Of a stretch of DNA of 25,667 nt, positions 14,624 to 22,413 are shown in pieces. Source of the DNA: UBA6987 sp045616945 (GTDB taxonomy: Bacteria; Bacillota; Clostridia; Lachnospirales; Lachnospiraceae); contig JAZLHR010000103.1 in the NCBI GenBank assembly GCA_045616945.1, forward strand, positions 1-25,667, in the 5' to 3' direction. Numbering within the stretch: the stretch's first letter is position 1; every line of letters begins with the position of its first letter. The notes below the pieces were generated by a model that ran no database searches, was not told the origin of the DNA, and saw nothing but the letters and a program-made list of their open reading frames with translations. The translations under genes were made by a program, and so were the position numbers.

Positions 14624-16481
14624 AAGTCTTCCTTTTCGCTAATATGGTTTCCGCAATGCTTTCCGCATCCAGCCCGAGCTTACGCAGCAGCTCAGGGATC
14701 GTTCCCTGCGGTACGAAGGAATCTTCCGGAGAAGGATTGACGATCTCCCAGCCGAAATGATTCCGGGCGGAAAAATCTGCGATCTGCTGTCCCAGAGCGC
14801 CGGACCGGTTATTTTCTTCTAATACGGCTATCATGGAATGTGCCGCGGCAAGTTCCTTCAGCAGTGCCTCGTCAAAGGGCTTCAGAAAACGTGCATTTAC
14901 AAGCGTGGGCAGAAATCCGTGCTCCGTCAGGATATCGGCGGCCACCACCGCTGTCTGCACCATGCTTCCGGCGGCAAACAGCACGATATCGCGCCCTTCC
15001 AAAAGGACTTCCGCTTTGCCGAAATGCAGCGGAGAACGAGTCTCAAATAAAGTGCGCGGCGCATACCGACGGGGATACCGAATCGCGAGAGGGCCTTCAA
15101 AATGCAATGAAAAGTCAAGCATTTCGAGCAGTTCCTGTCCGTCGCGGGGTGCCATGATCGTCAGCCCGGGGACAGTCTGCAGATAGCCGCCGTCGAGCAT
15201 GCCCTGATGGGTCTCGCCGTCCTGGCCTACCAATCCGGCCCGGTCGACCAAAAACCGTACAGGCAGCTTCTGCAGGGCAACATCCTGCACGATCTGATCG
15301 TACGCACGCTGCAGGAAGGTCGAATAAATACAAACATAAGGCTTGAGACCGCCGGCAGCCATGCCTGCCGCGTATGACACGGCATGTTCCTCCGCGATCC
15401 CCACGTCAAATATCCGGGAAGGGAATTTTTTAGAGAAAGGCTTCAACCCGGTCCCGCCGGGCATCGCAGCCGTCACGGCGACGACACGCTCATCCTCTTC
15501 CGCCAGCTTCAGCAGCCCTTCCGCCGCATAATCGGTATAGCTGCTTTCTCCAGCGGAATAGATCTTCCCGGTCCGCGGATCAAAAGGCCCGACACCGTGA
15601 AATTTTTCAGGGTCATGCATCGCGGGAGCATAGCCTTTGCCCTTTTCGGTGATCACATGGACGACCACGGGACGGTCCAGACGCTTCGCATCCTCAAAGG
15701 CATCCACAAGCTGCGGGATATCATGCCCGTCGATGGGCCCCAGATAGGTGATCGACATATTTTCGAAGATCATGCCGGGCAGGAACATCTGCTTCAGGCT
15801 GTTTTTGGCCTGACTGATCGTCTTGACCATCGAACTTCCGATGGCAGGGATCCTATCCAGCAGATTTTTGATCGTATCCTTCAGTCGGTTATACTCCGGC
15901 GCCGTGCGGAGATTCTGAAATGCCCGGGAAAATCCGCCGACGTTATTGGAGATCGACATGTTATTGTCATTCAGAACGATAATAAAGTTGGATTTCAGCT
16001 GCGAGGCATTGCTGAGGGCTTCCCAGGCGATCCCTCCCGTCATCGACCCGTCGCCGATCACGGAAACGACACTGTAATCTCCGCCTGTCAGCTCTCTGGC
16101 CTTCACAAGGCCGACTCCCTGTGAGATCGAAGTAGAGCTATGTCCCGTATCGAACAGGTCGCAGGGACTTTCGCTCTTTTTGGGAAATCCGCTGAGACCG
16201 CCGTACTGACGCAGGGTATCGAAATCCTTCCGCCGGCCGGTCAAGATCTTGTGCGTGTAGCATTGATGCCCGACATCAAACAGCAATTTATCGGACGCAG
16301 CATCAAAAACCAGATGCAGAGCCATGGTAAGCTCGACGGTCCCGAGATTGGAGGCGAGATGGCCGCCGTTCTTACTGACCTTGTCCAATAAGAACGCCCG
16401 TATCTCTCCTGCCAGGAGATCGTAATCCTCCGGCGCTATTTTCTTTATGTCGTTCGGTTGGTTTATCTGTTCAAGCAGCAT
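14613..16481 (-). CDS. dxs: 1-deoxy-D-xylulose-5-phosphate synthase
   Basis: TPP-dependent enzyme condensing pyruvate and glyceraldehyde 3-phosphate to DXP, the entry to the MEP isoprenoid route and a precursor for thiamine and pyridoxal. The 622 residues have normal length. Visible are H41 (GGHLASNLG), FDVGHQCYTHK (68-78), GHSSTS (113-118), the TPP/Mg motif GDGSMTGG (143-150) with NDN at 171-173, and the catalytic glutamate E364 in GIAEEHAVSY. The start codon is preceded only by AGAGG about 15 bases upstream, a poor spacing, with no better alternative start in frame; translation probably depends on coupling to ispA, whose stop is 21 bases upstream. Confidence 0.97.
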   Translation of the reverse strand: MLLEQINQPNDIKKIAPEDYDLLAGEIRAFLLDKVSKNGGHLASNLGTVELTMALHLVFDAASDKLLFDVGHQCYTHKILTGRRKDFDTLRQYGGLSGFPKKSESPCDLFDTGHSSTSISQGVGLVKARELTGGDYSVVSVIGDGSMTGGIAWEALSNASQLKSNFIIVLNDNNMSISNNVGGFSRAFQNLRTAPEYNRLKDTIKNLLDRIPAIGSSMVKTISQAKNSLKQMFLPGMIFENMSITYLGPIDGHDIPQLVDAFEDAKRLDRPVVVHVITEKGKGYAPAMHDPEKFHGVGPFDPRTGKIYSAGESSYTDYAAEGLLKLAEEDERVVAVTAAMPGGTGLKPFSKKFPSRIFDVGIAEEHAVSYAAGMAAGGLKPYVCIYSTFLQRAYDQIVQDVALQKLPVRFLVDRAGLVGQDGETHQGMLDGGYLQTVPGLTIMAPRDGQELLEMLDFSLHFEGPLAIRYPRRYAPRTLFETRSPLHFGKAEVLLEGRDIVLFAAGSMVQTAVVAADILTEHGFLPTLVNARFLKPFDEALLKELAAAHSMIAVLEENNRSGALGQQIADFSARNHFGWEIVNPSPEDSFVPQGTIPELLRKLGLDAESIAETILAKRKTYEA

Positions 16482-16502
16482 GCGCGGTGGTACGATCCTC
16501 TT

Positions 16503-17387
16503 CTAATTTTTTCTCGACCGAAGCTTATCGATCAGCTGTATAAAATAGCTGCAGTCATTGTCGCCGGCCATCTGACGGGCCAGCTCGGCGGCTTCCCGGC
16601 TCAGGCGGTCCACTTCACTGCCGGCTTTTTCCAGCCCGTACAAGGAGGCATAAGTTGTTTTATGGTTCTTTTCGTCGCTGCCGATAGGCTTGCCCAATTC
16701 GGACTCGGTAGAAACGATATCCAGGATATCGTCCCGGATCTGGAATGCGTAGCCGATCAGACTGCCCAGCTTTTCCGCTTTCAGAACAAATTCTTCGCTG
16801 CGGCCCGCGAGAACGGCACCGACCATCAGAGAAGCTTCGATCAAGGCACCGGTTTTCAGACGGTAAATGAAATCCATTTCATTCGCAGAGACCGGCTTTC
16901 CGGTCAATTCGACATCCAAAGCCTGTCCTCCGGCCATTCCATATATACCGGCTTTATTGGCCAGAACAGCGACAGCTTTTGCCGCTGAAGGCAGATCGGC
17001 GGTCATGGCAAAGCCTTTGCAGGCAGTTTCAAAAGCAAATGTCAAAAGTGCGTCCCCGGCCAATACACCGAAATCCTCGCCGAATACGGACCAGGTAGTC
17101 GGTTTTCCGCGGCGCAGGGTATCATTATCCATGCAGGGAAGATCATCGTGGCACAGCGAATAGGTATGGATCATTTCCATTGCGGCCATAAAGGGTTCGA
17201 TGACCTTTTCGCTGCCGCCGCAGAGCCGGTACATTTCCAGCATCAGACGCGGGCGAAGCCGTTTTCCGCCTGCTTTCAGGCTGTAATTCACGGATTCCAG
17301 CAGCTTCTTCTGAAATCCCTCCTCTGCGGGCAGATATGAATAGAGGACTTTTTCCAGATTTTCCTGATCCAGATAAGGATAAATCAT
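16503..17387 (-). CDS. ispA: Polyprenyl (farnesyl) diphosphate synthase
   Basis: Condenses IPP with allylic diphosphates to give farnesyl or geranylgeranyl diphosphate. In 294 residues the first Asp-rich motif lies in HTYSLCHDDLPCMDNDTLRR (D81, D82, D87) and the second in QIRDDILD (D219, D220, D223). The aromatic residue (Y76) five positions before the first motif and the short two-residue insertion within it are typical of bacterial FPP synthase, though chain length is not proven by this. The start overlaps the xseB stop as ATGA; GAGGAGG sits 13 bases upstream. It is directly followed by dxs, so two isoprenoid steps are co-transcribed. Confidence 0.94.
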   Translation of the reverse strand: MIYPYLDQENLEKVLYSYLPAEEGFQKKLLESVNYSLKAGGKRLRPRLMLEMYRLCGGSEKVIEPFMAAMEMIHTYSLCHDDLPCMDNDTLRRGKPTTWSVFGEDFGVLAGDALLTFAFETACKGFAMTADLPSAAKAVAVLANKAGIYGMAGGQALDVELTGKPVSANEMDFIYRLKTGALIEASLMVGAVLAGRSEEFVLKAEKLGSLIGYAFQIRDDILDIVSTESELGKPIGSDEKNHKTTYASLYGLEKAGSEVDRLSREAAELARQMAGDNDCSYFIQLIDKLRSRKN

Positions 17388-17614
17388 ACCGGACTGCCAG
17401 CCTCCTCTTCCAATGTGATCAGCTTTTTTTCGATCCCGTCGATGGTCGAGTGGGCATAGGAAACCAGCTTCATGCCTTCCTGATAGGCCCGGAAGCTTTC
17501 CTCCAGCCCCGCATTTCCCTGTTCCATCTGCTCTATGATCTCCTCCAGCTTACGGAACACGTCCTGCAGCGGCATCTGTTCCTCCGGAAGCGAGCTTGCT
17601 GTATCTGTATTCAT
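17384..17614 (-). CDS. xseB: Exodeoxyribonuclease VII small subunit
   Basis: Small helical subunit of exonuclease VII, which degrades single-stranded DNA from both ends. The 76-residue protein has the family core QDVFRKLEEIIEQMEQG (17-33) followed by LEESFRAYQEGMKL. It overlaps both neighbours by four bases (ATGA with xseA upstream and with ispA downstream). AGGAGG is about ten bases before the ATG within the end of xseA. Confidence 0.95.
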   Translation of the reverse strand: MNTDTASSLPEEQMPLQDVFRKLEEIIEQMEQGNAGLEESFRAYQEGMKLVSYAHSTIDGIEKKLITLEEEAGSPV

Positions 17615-18909
17615 ACCGGAAAATCCTCCTCTTTGAGTGCCTGTACGGCGGCCTCGATCCGGCCGTCCCGCAAAAATACCGAAAACGCATCTCCCGTTTT
17701 CAGCTGAGATATATTAACAATCCCCTTCCCGGTACGGTCCTGCAAATATCCGTATCCGGCCGCAAGGCGTTTCAGGGGCGAATGTGCATCGAGCGTACCG
17801 GACAGTAGTTCCAAACGGTGCCTATTCATTTCCAAAGCGGCATGCATGGCACCCGAGATCGCATTTTCCGCGCGATCCAGGTCCAGATCCGCCGTCTGCA
17901 GCTGCTTCTGCACCAGGCTGCGCATCTTATCCGCCATATTTTCAAGCAAATGCCGTTTTTCCTGCAATTCCATGGCAGGCCTGTGTGACCGGAGCCGTGC
18001 GTCCAGTCCGGAAAGCTTCAGGCTGCTTTGCCGTATCCGATCGCGCATCAGGTGAGTGAGCCTGTCGCGGCAGCCCTCCAGCTGCAGTTCAAATGTCTTA
18101 TATTCAAATACAGCCTTTTCGGCGGCTGCGGAAGGGGTCGGACTGCGGTGATCTGCCGCGAAATCCGCCAAAGTGAAGTCCGTTTCATGCCCGACGGCAC
18201 TGATAACGGGCGTGGAGCAGTTAAAAATAGCTTCCACGACCTCTTCTTCATTAAAAGCCCACAGATCTTCGATGCTCCCGCCGCCGCGACCGACGATCAT
18301 CACGTCCGGATGCAGCCGGTCCAGACGTTCGATGGCCCGGGCGATGCTCGGCGCCGCAGCCTTCCCCTGTACCTGCGCAGGGCTGAGGATCAGCTGCACA
18401 TAAGGGTTCCGCGTCCGCGTCACCTTGATGATATCCTGGATGGCCGCGCCGTCCGGAGCGGTAACGATTCCGACCCGCATCGCATAGGGAGGGATCGAAC
18501 GCTTATACAGTTCGGAGAAATAGCCCATTTCCTCGAACTTCTTTTTGCGAAGCTCATATTCACGGTACAGATCGCCGCGTCCGGCTTCTTCGATTTTCTG
18601 CGCATAAAGCTGGTACGTTCCTCCGGCTTCATACACATCTACCTTCCCGTAGACCAATACACGCTGGCCGTCGGACATCTGAAAATCCAAACCGCGCGCA
18701 GCATACGAGCGGAACATCACCGCATTTACGGCAGCGCCGGCATCCTTCAGTGTGAAATAAATATGCCCGGAGTGATGGTACTTCAGATTCGATACTTCTC
18801 CCTCCACGCAGATATGCTGGAGAAGAAAATCGCCGGAAATAACAGATTGTATATAATGATTAAGCTGCCCCACTGAATAGTGGGGCAGTCCTTGAGAAGT
18901 ATGCATCAT
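17611..18909 (-). CDS. xseA: Exodeoxyribonuclease VII large subunit
   Basis: Catalytic subunit of exonuclease VII. The 432 residues start with an OB-fold DNA-binding domain (YSVGQLNHYIQSVI to about 100). The catalytic part has GRGGGSIEDLWAFNEEEV and GHETDFTLADFAADHRSPT, both family signatures. A long helical C-terminal region (about 270-380) binds the small subunit. The start overlaps the nusB stop (ATGA) and two Met codons stand in a row. No strong ribosome site is visible, so coupling to nusB is likely. A perfect 10-bp hairpin lies in codons 8-15 (18865-18888). Confidence 0.96.
   Translation of the reverse strand: MMHTSQGLPHYSVGQLNHYIQSVISGDFLLQHICVEGEVSNLKYHHSGHIYFTLKDAGAAVNAVMFRSYAARGLDFQMSDGQRVLVYGKVDVYEAGGTYQLYAQKIEEAGRGDLYREYELRKKKFEEMGYFSELYKRSIPPYAMRVGIVTAPDGAAIQDIIKVTRTRNPYVQLILSPAQVQGKAAAPSIARAIERLDRLHPDVMIVGRGGGSIEDLWAFNEEEVVEAIFNCSTPVISAVGHETDFTLADFAADHRSPTPSAAAEKAVFEYKTFELQLEGCRDRLTHLMRDRIRQSSLKLSGLDARLRSHRPAMELQEKRHLLENMADKMRSLVQKQLQTADLDLDRAENAISGAMHAALEMNRHRLELLSGTLDAHSPLKRLAAGYGYLQDRTGKGIVNISQLKTGDAFSVFLRDGRIEAAVQALKEEDFPV
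18865..18888 (-). promoter_or_regulatory. Perfect 10-bp hairpin in the first codons of xseA
   Basis: CTGCCCCACT (18865-18874) and AGTGGGGCAG (18879-18888) are perfect inverted repeats around a four-base loop. In the xseA mRNA the stem begins about 21 nt after the start codon. Such a position can modulate initiation. It may also be only a by-product of the conserved residues (LPHYSVGQ); it has no T-run and is not a terminator. Confidence 0.4.
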
Positions 18910-19340
18910 TCTTTATAAAGCTTGCCGAGGATCGCATTGATAAAAGCCGAGGAATTTTTGTCGCCGTATTTCTTGGCGAGCTCAACGGCTTCATTGATCG
19001 CAACCTTGGCAGGGATCTTTTCGTCGTAATTCATTTCGTACAGCGCCAGACGCAGAATGGAAAGGTCGATACGGGGCATCCGGCTCGTTTTCCAATTCTC
19101 GGAGACAGCATCGATCTGCTGATCCAGTTCGGGGATCATCTTATAAATCAATGCAGAACGGTCTTTCAGCGCGGTGATCTCCGCAGGCGTAAGCGCCTTA
19201 TCTCCGATCAGCTCCAGCTCCTGCAGGAGGTCATGGTCTTCCAGAAAAAGGCGGCATTCATTTTCGGTCTCCGCCTGCGAATAGAAGCAGGTCAGGAACA
19301 GCTGCTCAAATGTCAGTTCTCTGAATAATTGCTTTTCCAT
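18906..19340 (-). CDS. nusB: Transcription antitermination factor NusB
   Basis: RNA-binding factor that with NusE (S10) promotes antitermination in rRNA operons. The start chosen is ATG 19340, with GAGGAG seven bases upstream; the longer reading from 19367 begins inside asp23 without a site. The 144 residues are all helical; the C-terminal signature reads RIDLSILRLALYEM, then IPAKVAINEAVELAKKYG and SSAFINAILGKL. It begins ten bases after asp23 and its stop overlaps xseA by four bases. Confidence 0.95.
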   Translation of the reverse strand: MEKQLFRELTFEQLFLTCFYSQAETENECRLFLEDHDLLQELELIGDKALTPAEITALKDRSALIYKMIPELDQQIDAVSENWKTSRMPRIDLSILRLALYEMNYDEKIPAKVAINEAVELAKKYGDKNSSAFINAILGKLYKE

Positions 19341-19350
19341 AGTTTTCTCC

Positions 19351-19743
19351 TCAGGCACTGATGACAAGATCGTTCACCTGAATATTGACGGCTGTTACGG
19401 AACATCCCAGCATGTTTTCGACAGAATCCTTCACCTTGTTCTGGACCTGCATGGTGACTTCCGGAATGTTGTAGCCGTATTTCAGATTCAAAGACAGGCT
19501 GACGGTACAATTTCCGTCTGCCAGATCCACATCAATGGCCTTGTTAAAGGTGCGGGCATTGATGTTGGTGGATTTATCCGCGGGGGAAGCATCCTTCAGA
19601 GAATACACGCCCTCAATATCACGGACCGCCAGACCGGCAATAATAGCAACAATATCATCGCTCATGATGACACGGCCGATATCTCCGGTCTCATAGATCA
19701 CATGAGTATCATTCAGCCGTTCTCTGTCCTTATCGTTTTCCAT
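19351..19743 (-). CDS. Asp23/Gls24 family envelope stress protein
   Basis: Cytosolic protein of the Asp23 (DUF322) family; members attach to the membrane in staphylococci, and the family is linked to envelope stress and alkaline shock. The 130 residues match the fold: GDIGRVIMSDDIVAIIAGLAV (20-40), GVYSLKDA, then SLNLKYGYNIPEV and MQVQNKVKDSVENMLG. The ribosome site GGGAGGAG precedes the ATG by three to five bases. In Lachnospiraceae this gene commonly stands before nusB, as here. It follows thiT by only 23 bases, all occupied by its own ribosome site, so no separate promoter is apparent. Confidence 0.92.
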   Translation of the reverse strand: MENDKDRERLNDTHVIYETGDIGRVIMSDDIVAIIAGLAVRDIEGVYSLKDASPADKSTNINARTFNKAIDVDLADGNCTVSLSLNLKYGYNIPEVTMQVQNKVKDSVENMLGCSVTAVNIQVNDLVISA

Positions 19744-19766
19744 ATGCTCCTCCCGGATATCATCAC

Positions 19767-20450
19767 TTATTTTTGACCGATCGCGAATTTTCTTACGGTA
19801 TCCATGGCTCCCGCAACGGGACGCAGGGAAAGGATCGCCGCGGTAATGGCGGCTTCCGCACCGAGATATGCCGCGTTATAAGCGGCCGAATAAACAGCAC
19901 TGTTCCAGCCTTCCGGTGCGTAATAGGCGAAAAACAGCCAGCCGGACAAAAATGCAAAGATAAATCTGCCGAAAACGCCGACCAGATAACCAATGCGCAG
20001 CCCGTGCTTCCGGCTTCTGAAAAATCCGGACAGCCCCAGCGCGGCAAAGGCCAGCGGATAATCCACAAGCATCTGCGGCAGACTGTAGATCTGCGGATTC
20101 AATATCAGCTGAATCACCCCGTGGGCCAGGCCCGTCATGATACCGGCGGGCGCACCGTACCAATAACCGATCAATGTAATGAACAGCATGCTGCACAGGG
20201 TGACCGAACCGCCGAGAGGCATCTTGAACAGGCGGATCTCCGAAGCCACACTGGCAAGTGCGATCGCCATGGCGGAAAATACCAGCTGCCGCGTCATGTT
20301 CCGGCTGCCGATCTGCCGGCTGCCGACAGCAAGTGCCGCAAACAGAAAGAGCAGGCACAGGCCTATCATGGCTGCGAAACCGAGCCCTGTCGGCTCATAA
20401 ATCACTTCATCGTACGAATTGACTGTCTGATTAACAAAAATCGACCACAT
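19767..20450 (-). CDS. thiT: ThiT (YuaJ) thiamine transporter, ECF S component
   Basis: Membrane S component that binds thiamine and works with a shared ECF energising module (not in this window). The start at 20450 is given by AGGAGG four bases upstream; a longer in-frame reading from 20513 begins inside the riboswitch and is not real. The 227 residues contain about six hydrophobic helices. The signature region is GGSVTLCSMLFITLIG, then GIMTGLAHGVIQLI and LVDYPLAFAALGLSGFF, as in ThiT. The upstream TPP riboswitch independently supports thiamine as substrate. It is the first gene of the long minus-strand operon. Confidence 0.95.
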   Translation of the reverse strand: MWSIFVNQTVNSYDEVIYEPTGLGFAAMIGLCLLFLFAALAVGSRQIGSRNMTRQLVFSAMAIALASVASEIRLFKMPLGGSVTLCSMLFITLIGYWYGAPAGIMTGLAHGVIQLILNPQIYSLPQMLVDYPLAFAALGLSGFFRSRKHGLRIGYLVGVFGRFIFAFLSGWLFFAYYAPEGWNSAVYSAAYNAAYLGAEAAITAAILSLRPVAGAMDTVRKFAIGQK

Positions 20451-20454
20451 ATTT

Positions 20455-20470
20455 CCTCCTGTGCAGGAGG
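20455..20470 (-). promoter_or_regulatory. Shine-Dalgarno sequestering hairpin of thiT
   Basis: On the mRNA, CCTCCT (20465-20470) pairs perfectly with the ribosome site AGGAGG (20455-20460) across the loop GCAC. It directly follows the TPP aptamer, so thiamine pyrophosphate binding most likely shuts off translation rather than transcription; no T-run follows the stem. Confidence 0.75.
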
Positions 20471-20481
20471 GGAAAAACGGT

Positions 20482-20560
20482 ACGCTTCCTTTCGCCGGTA
20501 TTACCCGGATCAAGTTATAAGGGTTATCGTCTCAGCCCGTGAAGGGCTCCCCTAGCCTGT
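20482..20560 (-). promoter_or_regulatory. TPP riboswitch (THI element)
   Basis: Read on the minus strand, the leader shows the conserved blocks in order: GCTAGGGGAGCCC, GGCTGAGA (pyrimidine-sensing loop), AACCCTT, then ACTTGATCCGGGTAATACCG (pyrophosphate-sensing arm) and GCGAAAGGAAGC. GCT at the 5' end and AGC at the 3' end close helix P1. It lies directly upstream of thiT, which fits its known role of shutting thiamine uptake genes when TPP is plentiful. I could not find a clear promoter between it and pckA. Confidence 0.95.
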
Positions 20561-20581
20561 AGTCATATTATTTTTATGGGA

Positions 20582-20607
20582 GTCCGGGAGGAGGGATCCT
20601 CCCGGAC
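20582..20607 (-). terminator. Perfect hairpin after pckA, probable terminator without T-run
   Basis: GTCCGGGAGG (20582-20591) and CCTCCCGGAC (20598-20607) pair over 10 bp with a six-base loop. It is 19 bases after the pckA stop, where a terminator is expected, but the following minus-strand sequence is TCCCATAAAAAT, with no T-run. It may stop transcription poorly and allow readthrough into the thiT leader. Confidence 0.5.
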
Positions 20608-20625
20608 CGTAACATATCTGCCGGA

Positions 20626-22209
20626 TCAGGCTTTCGGGCCTGCGGCTACGATTTCAGGAGCCATGTTCGGATACTTCTTGGTGAAGTTGTCCCGGAACAT
20701 GCCGGCAAGCTTCTTGGCAGTTGCGTCATAAGCCTTCTTATCCGCCCAGGTATCACGGGGATTCATGATCTCCGAAGGAACATTCGGGCAGGACTGCGGT
20801 ACTTCAAGATTGAAGGTATCGTCATGCTTGAAGGCAGCTTTTTCAAGATCGCCGTTCAGAGCGGCAGTAACCATGGCTCTGGTATAGGCAAGCTTCATGC
20901 GGCTTCCGGTACCGTAGGAACCGCCGGTCCATCCGGTGTTGACCATGTAAACCTTGGTGCCGTACTTCGCGATCTTTTCGCCGAGCATCTTGGCATATAC
21001 CTGAGGATCCATCGGCATGAAAGGTTCGCCGAAAAGGGTGGAGAAGGTCGGCTGAGGTTCCTTCACGCCGCGCTCGGTCCCGGCAAGCTTGAAAGTAAAG
21101 CCGGTCACGAGATGATACATGGCAGCTTCCGGAGAAAGCTTGGAGATCGGAGGCAGTACGCCCAAGGCGTCCGCGGTCAGGAACAGCACTACCTTAGGCA
21201 CGCCGCCCACACCGGGGATCTCCGCATTGGCGATATAATCGACCGGATATGCCACGCGGGTATTTTCGGTCAGGGTGTCATCGTCAAAATCGAGCTTGCG
21301 GGTGTCATAATCCATAATGACGTTTTCCACAACGCTGCCGAAGCGGATCGCACCGTAGATCTCCGGCTCGTTTTCCTTGCTCAGGTTGATGCACTTCGCA
21401 TAGCAGCCGCCTTCGAAATTGAACACGCCGCGGTCAGACCAGCCATGCTCATCGTCGCCGATCAGCTTGCGGGCGGGGTCTGCGGAAAGGGTCGTCTTGC
21501 CGGTACCGGAAAGGCCGAAAAAGACGGCGGTATCACCGGTCACGGGATCCATATTGGCAGAGCAGTGCATCGGAAGGATGCCTTCCTTGGGCATGATGAA
21601 GTTCATGACGGAGAAGACGCTCTTCTTGATCTCGCCGCAGTATGCGGAACCGGCGATCAGGACTTCCTTCGCCGTATAGTTCACAAGGATGGCCGCCTCA
21701 CTGTGGACGCCGTCGACCTTGGGATCGCAGTGGAAGCCGGGCGCGACAATGATCGTAAAATCGGGCTTGCCGAAGTTTTCGAGCTGTTCTTCCGTCGGAC
21801 GAATCAGCAGCTGATGGATAAACAGGTTCTGGCTGGCCAGTTCGTTGATGATACGGAACTTCTTGGTAGCGGCAGGGTCTGCGCCGGCAAAGCCGTCAAA
21901 TACATACAGGACCTGATTCTGCAGATAAGCCGTCATCTTCGCACGGATCGCATTATACTTTTCAAGCGTGATAGGGCGGTTTACATTGCCCCAGGCGATC
22001 TCTTTATGAATCTTCGGAGTATCTACGATAAATTTATCTTCGGGAGATCTTCCGGTATATTTACCGGTAGTAACGACCAGAGCGCCGGTCTCGCTGAGAT
22101 TGCAGTCCTCTGTGGCAAGAGCTTCCTCAGTCAGTTCAGCAGGGGTCAGATTGCGGTAGATCGCAGCAGTGTTGTAAATACCGATCGATTTTAAGTTGAT
22201 ATTCTTCAT
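20626..22209 (-). CDS. pckA: Phosphoenolpyruvate carboxykinase (ATP)
   Basis: Interconverts oxaloacetate plus ATP with PEP plus CO2 and ADP; in fermenting anaerobes it often runs in the carboxylating direction. The start at 22209 follows GGAGG with a five-base gap; an upstream in-frame ATG at 22221 overlaps that site and is rejected. The 527 residues include the P-loop GLSGTGKTT, the metal motif LIGDDEHGW and, near the N-terminus, TTGKYTGRSPEDKFIV. Length matches the ATP-dependent family. It has its own strong promoter and is divergent from a small regulator gene. Confidence 0.98.
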   Translation of the reverse strand: MKNINLKSIGIYNTAAIYRNLTPAELTEEALATEDCNLSETGALVVTTGKYTGRSPEDKFIVDTPKIHKEIAWGNVNRPITLEKYNAIRAKMTAYLQNQVLYVFDGFAGADPAATKKFRIINELASQNLFIHQLLIRPTEEQLENFGKPDFTIIVAPGFHCDPKVDGVHSEAAILVNYTAKEVLIAGSAYCGEIKKSVFSVMNFIMPKEGILPMHCSANMDPVTGDTAVFFGLSGTGKTTLSADPARKLIGDDEHGWSDRGVFNFEGGCYAKCINLSKENEPEIYGAIRFGSVVENVIMDYDTRKLDFDDDTLTENTRVAYPVDYIANAEIPGVGGVPKVVLFLTADALGVLPPISKLSPEAAMYHLVTGFTFKLAGTERGVKEPQPTFSTLFGEPFMPMDPQVYAKMLGEKIAKYGTKVYMVNTGWTGGSYGTGSRMKLAYTRAMVTAALNGDLEKAAFKHDDTFNLEVPQSCPNVPSEIMNPRDTWADKKAYDATAKKLAGMFRDNFTKKYPNMAPEIVAAGPKA

Positions 22210-22263
22210 TGTTTCCTCCATTTCTTTGCATTACTATTTGATCCGGCTACAAGCCGACACCGT

Positions 22264-22292
22264 ATAATAGCATATTTACAGAAAAAATACAA
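22264..22292 (-). promoter_or_regulatory. Promoter for pckA
   Basis: On the minus strand TTGTAT (22287-22292), a 17-base spacer, and TATTAT (22264-22269) preceded by TGC, an extended -10. The leader to the start codon is about 45-50 nt. Confidence 0.65.
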
Positions 22293-22323
22293 GACAGAGC
22301 CGAAGATTTCCGAAAAGGGGATG

Positions 22324-22352
22324 TAGGCAAAGATATGAAAATGTTATATACT
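22324..22352 (+). promoter_or_regulatory. Probable promoter for the Xre-type regulator
   Basis: TAGGCA (22324-22329), a 17-base spacer, and TATACT (22347-22352). A shifted reading TGT-TATATA (22342-22350) is also possible. It lies about 32 bases from the divergent pckA -35, so one bound regulator could affect both. Confidence 0.4.
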
Positions 22353-22413
22353 GTCTCTGCAGCCGGCGCCATCCGCGTGAAGCCGCTGCGATCATCTGCC
22401 CGGGAGGAACAAC

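Noticed and set aside
19341..19367. Longer nusB start
   Set aside because: The upstream ATG lies inside asp23 without a ribosome site, while the ATG at 19340 has GAGGAG at good spacing.
20451..20513. N-terminal extension of thiT
   Set aside because: It would translate the riboswitch and its sequestering hairpin; the strong AGGAGG directly precedes the ATG at 20450.
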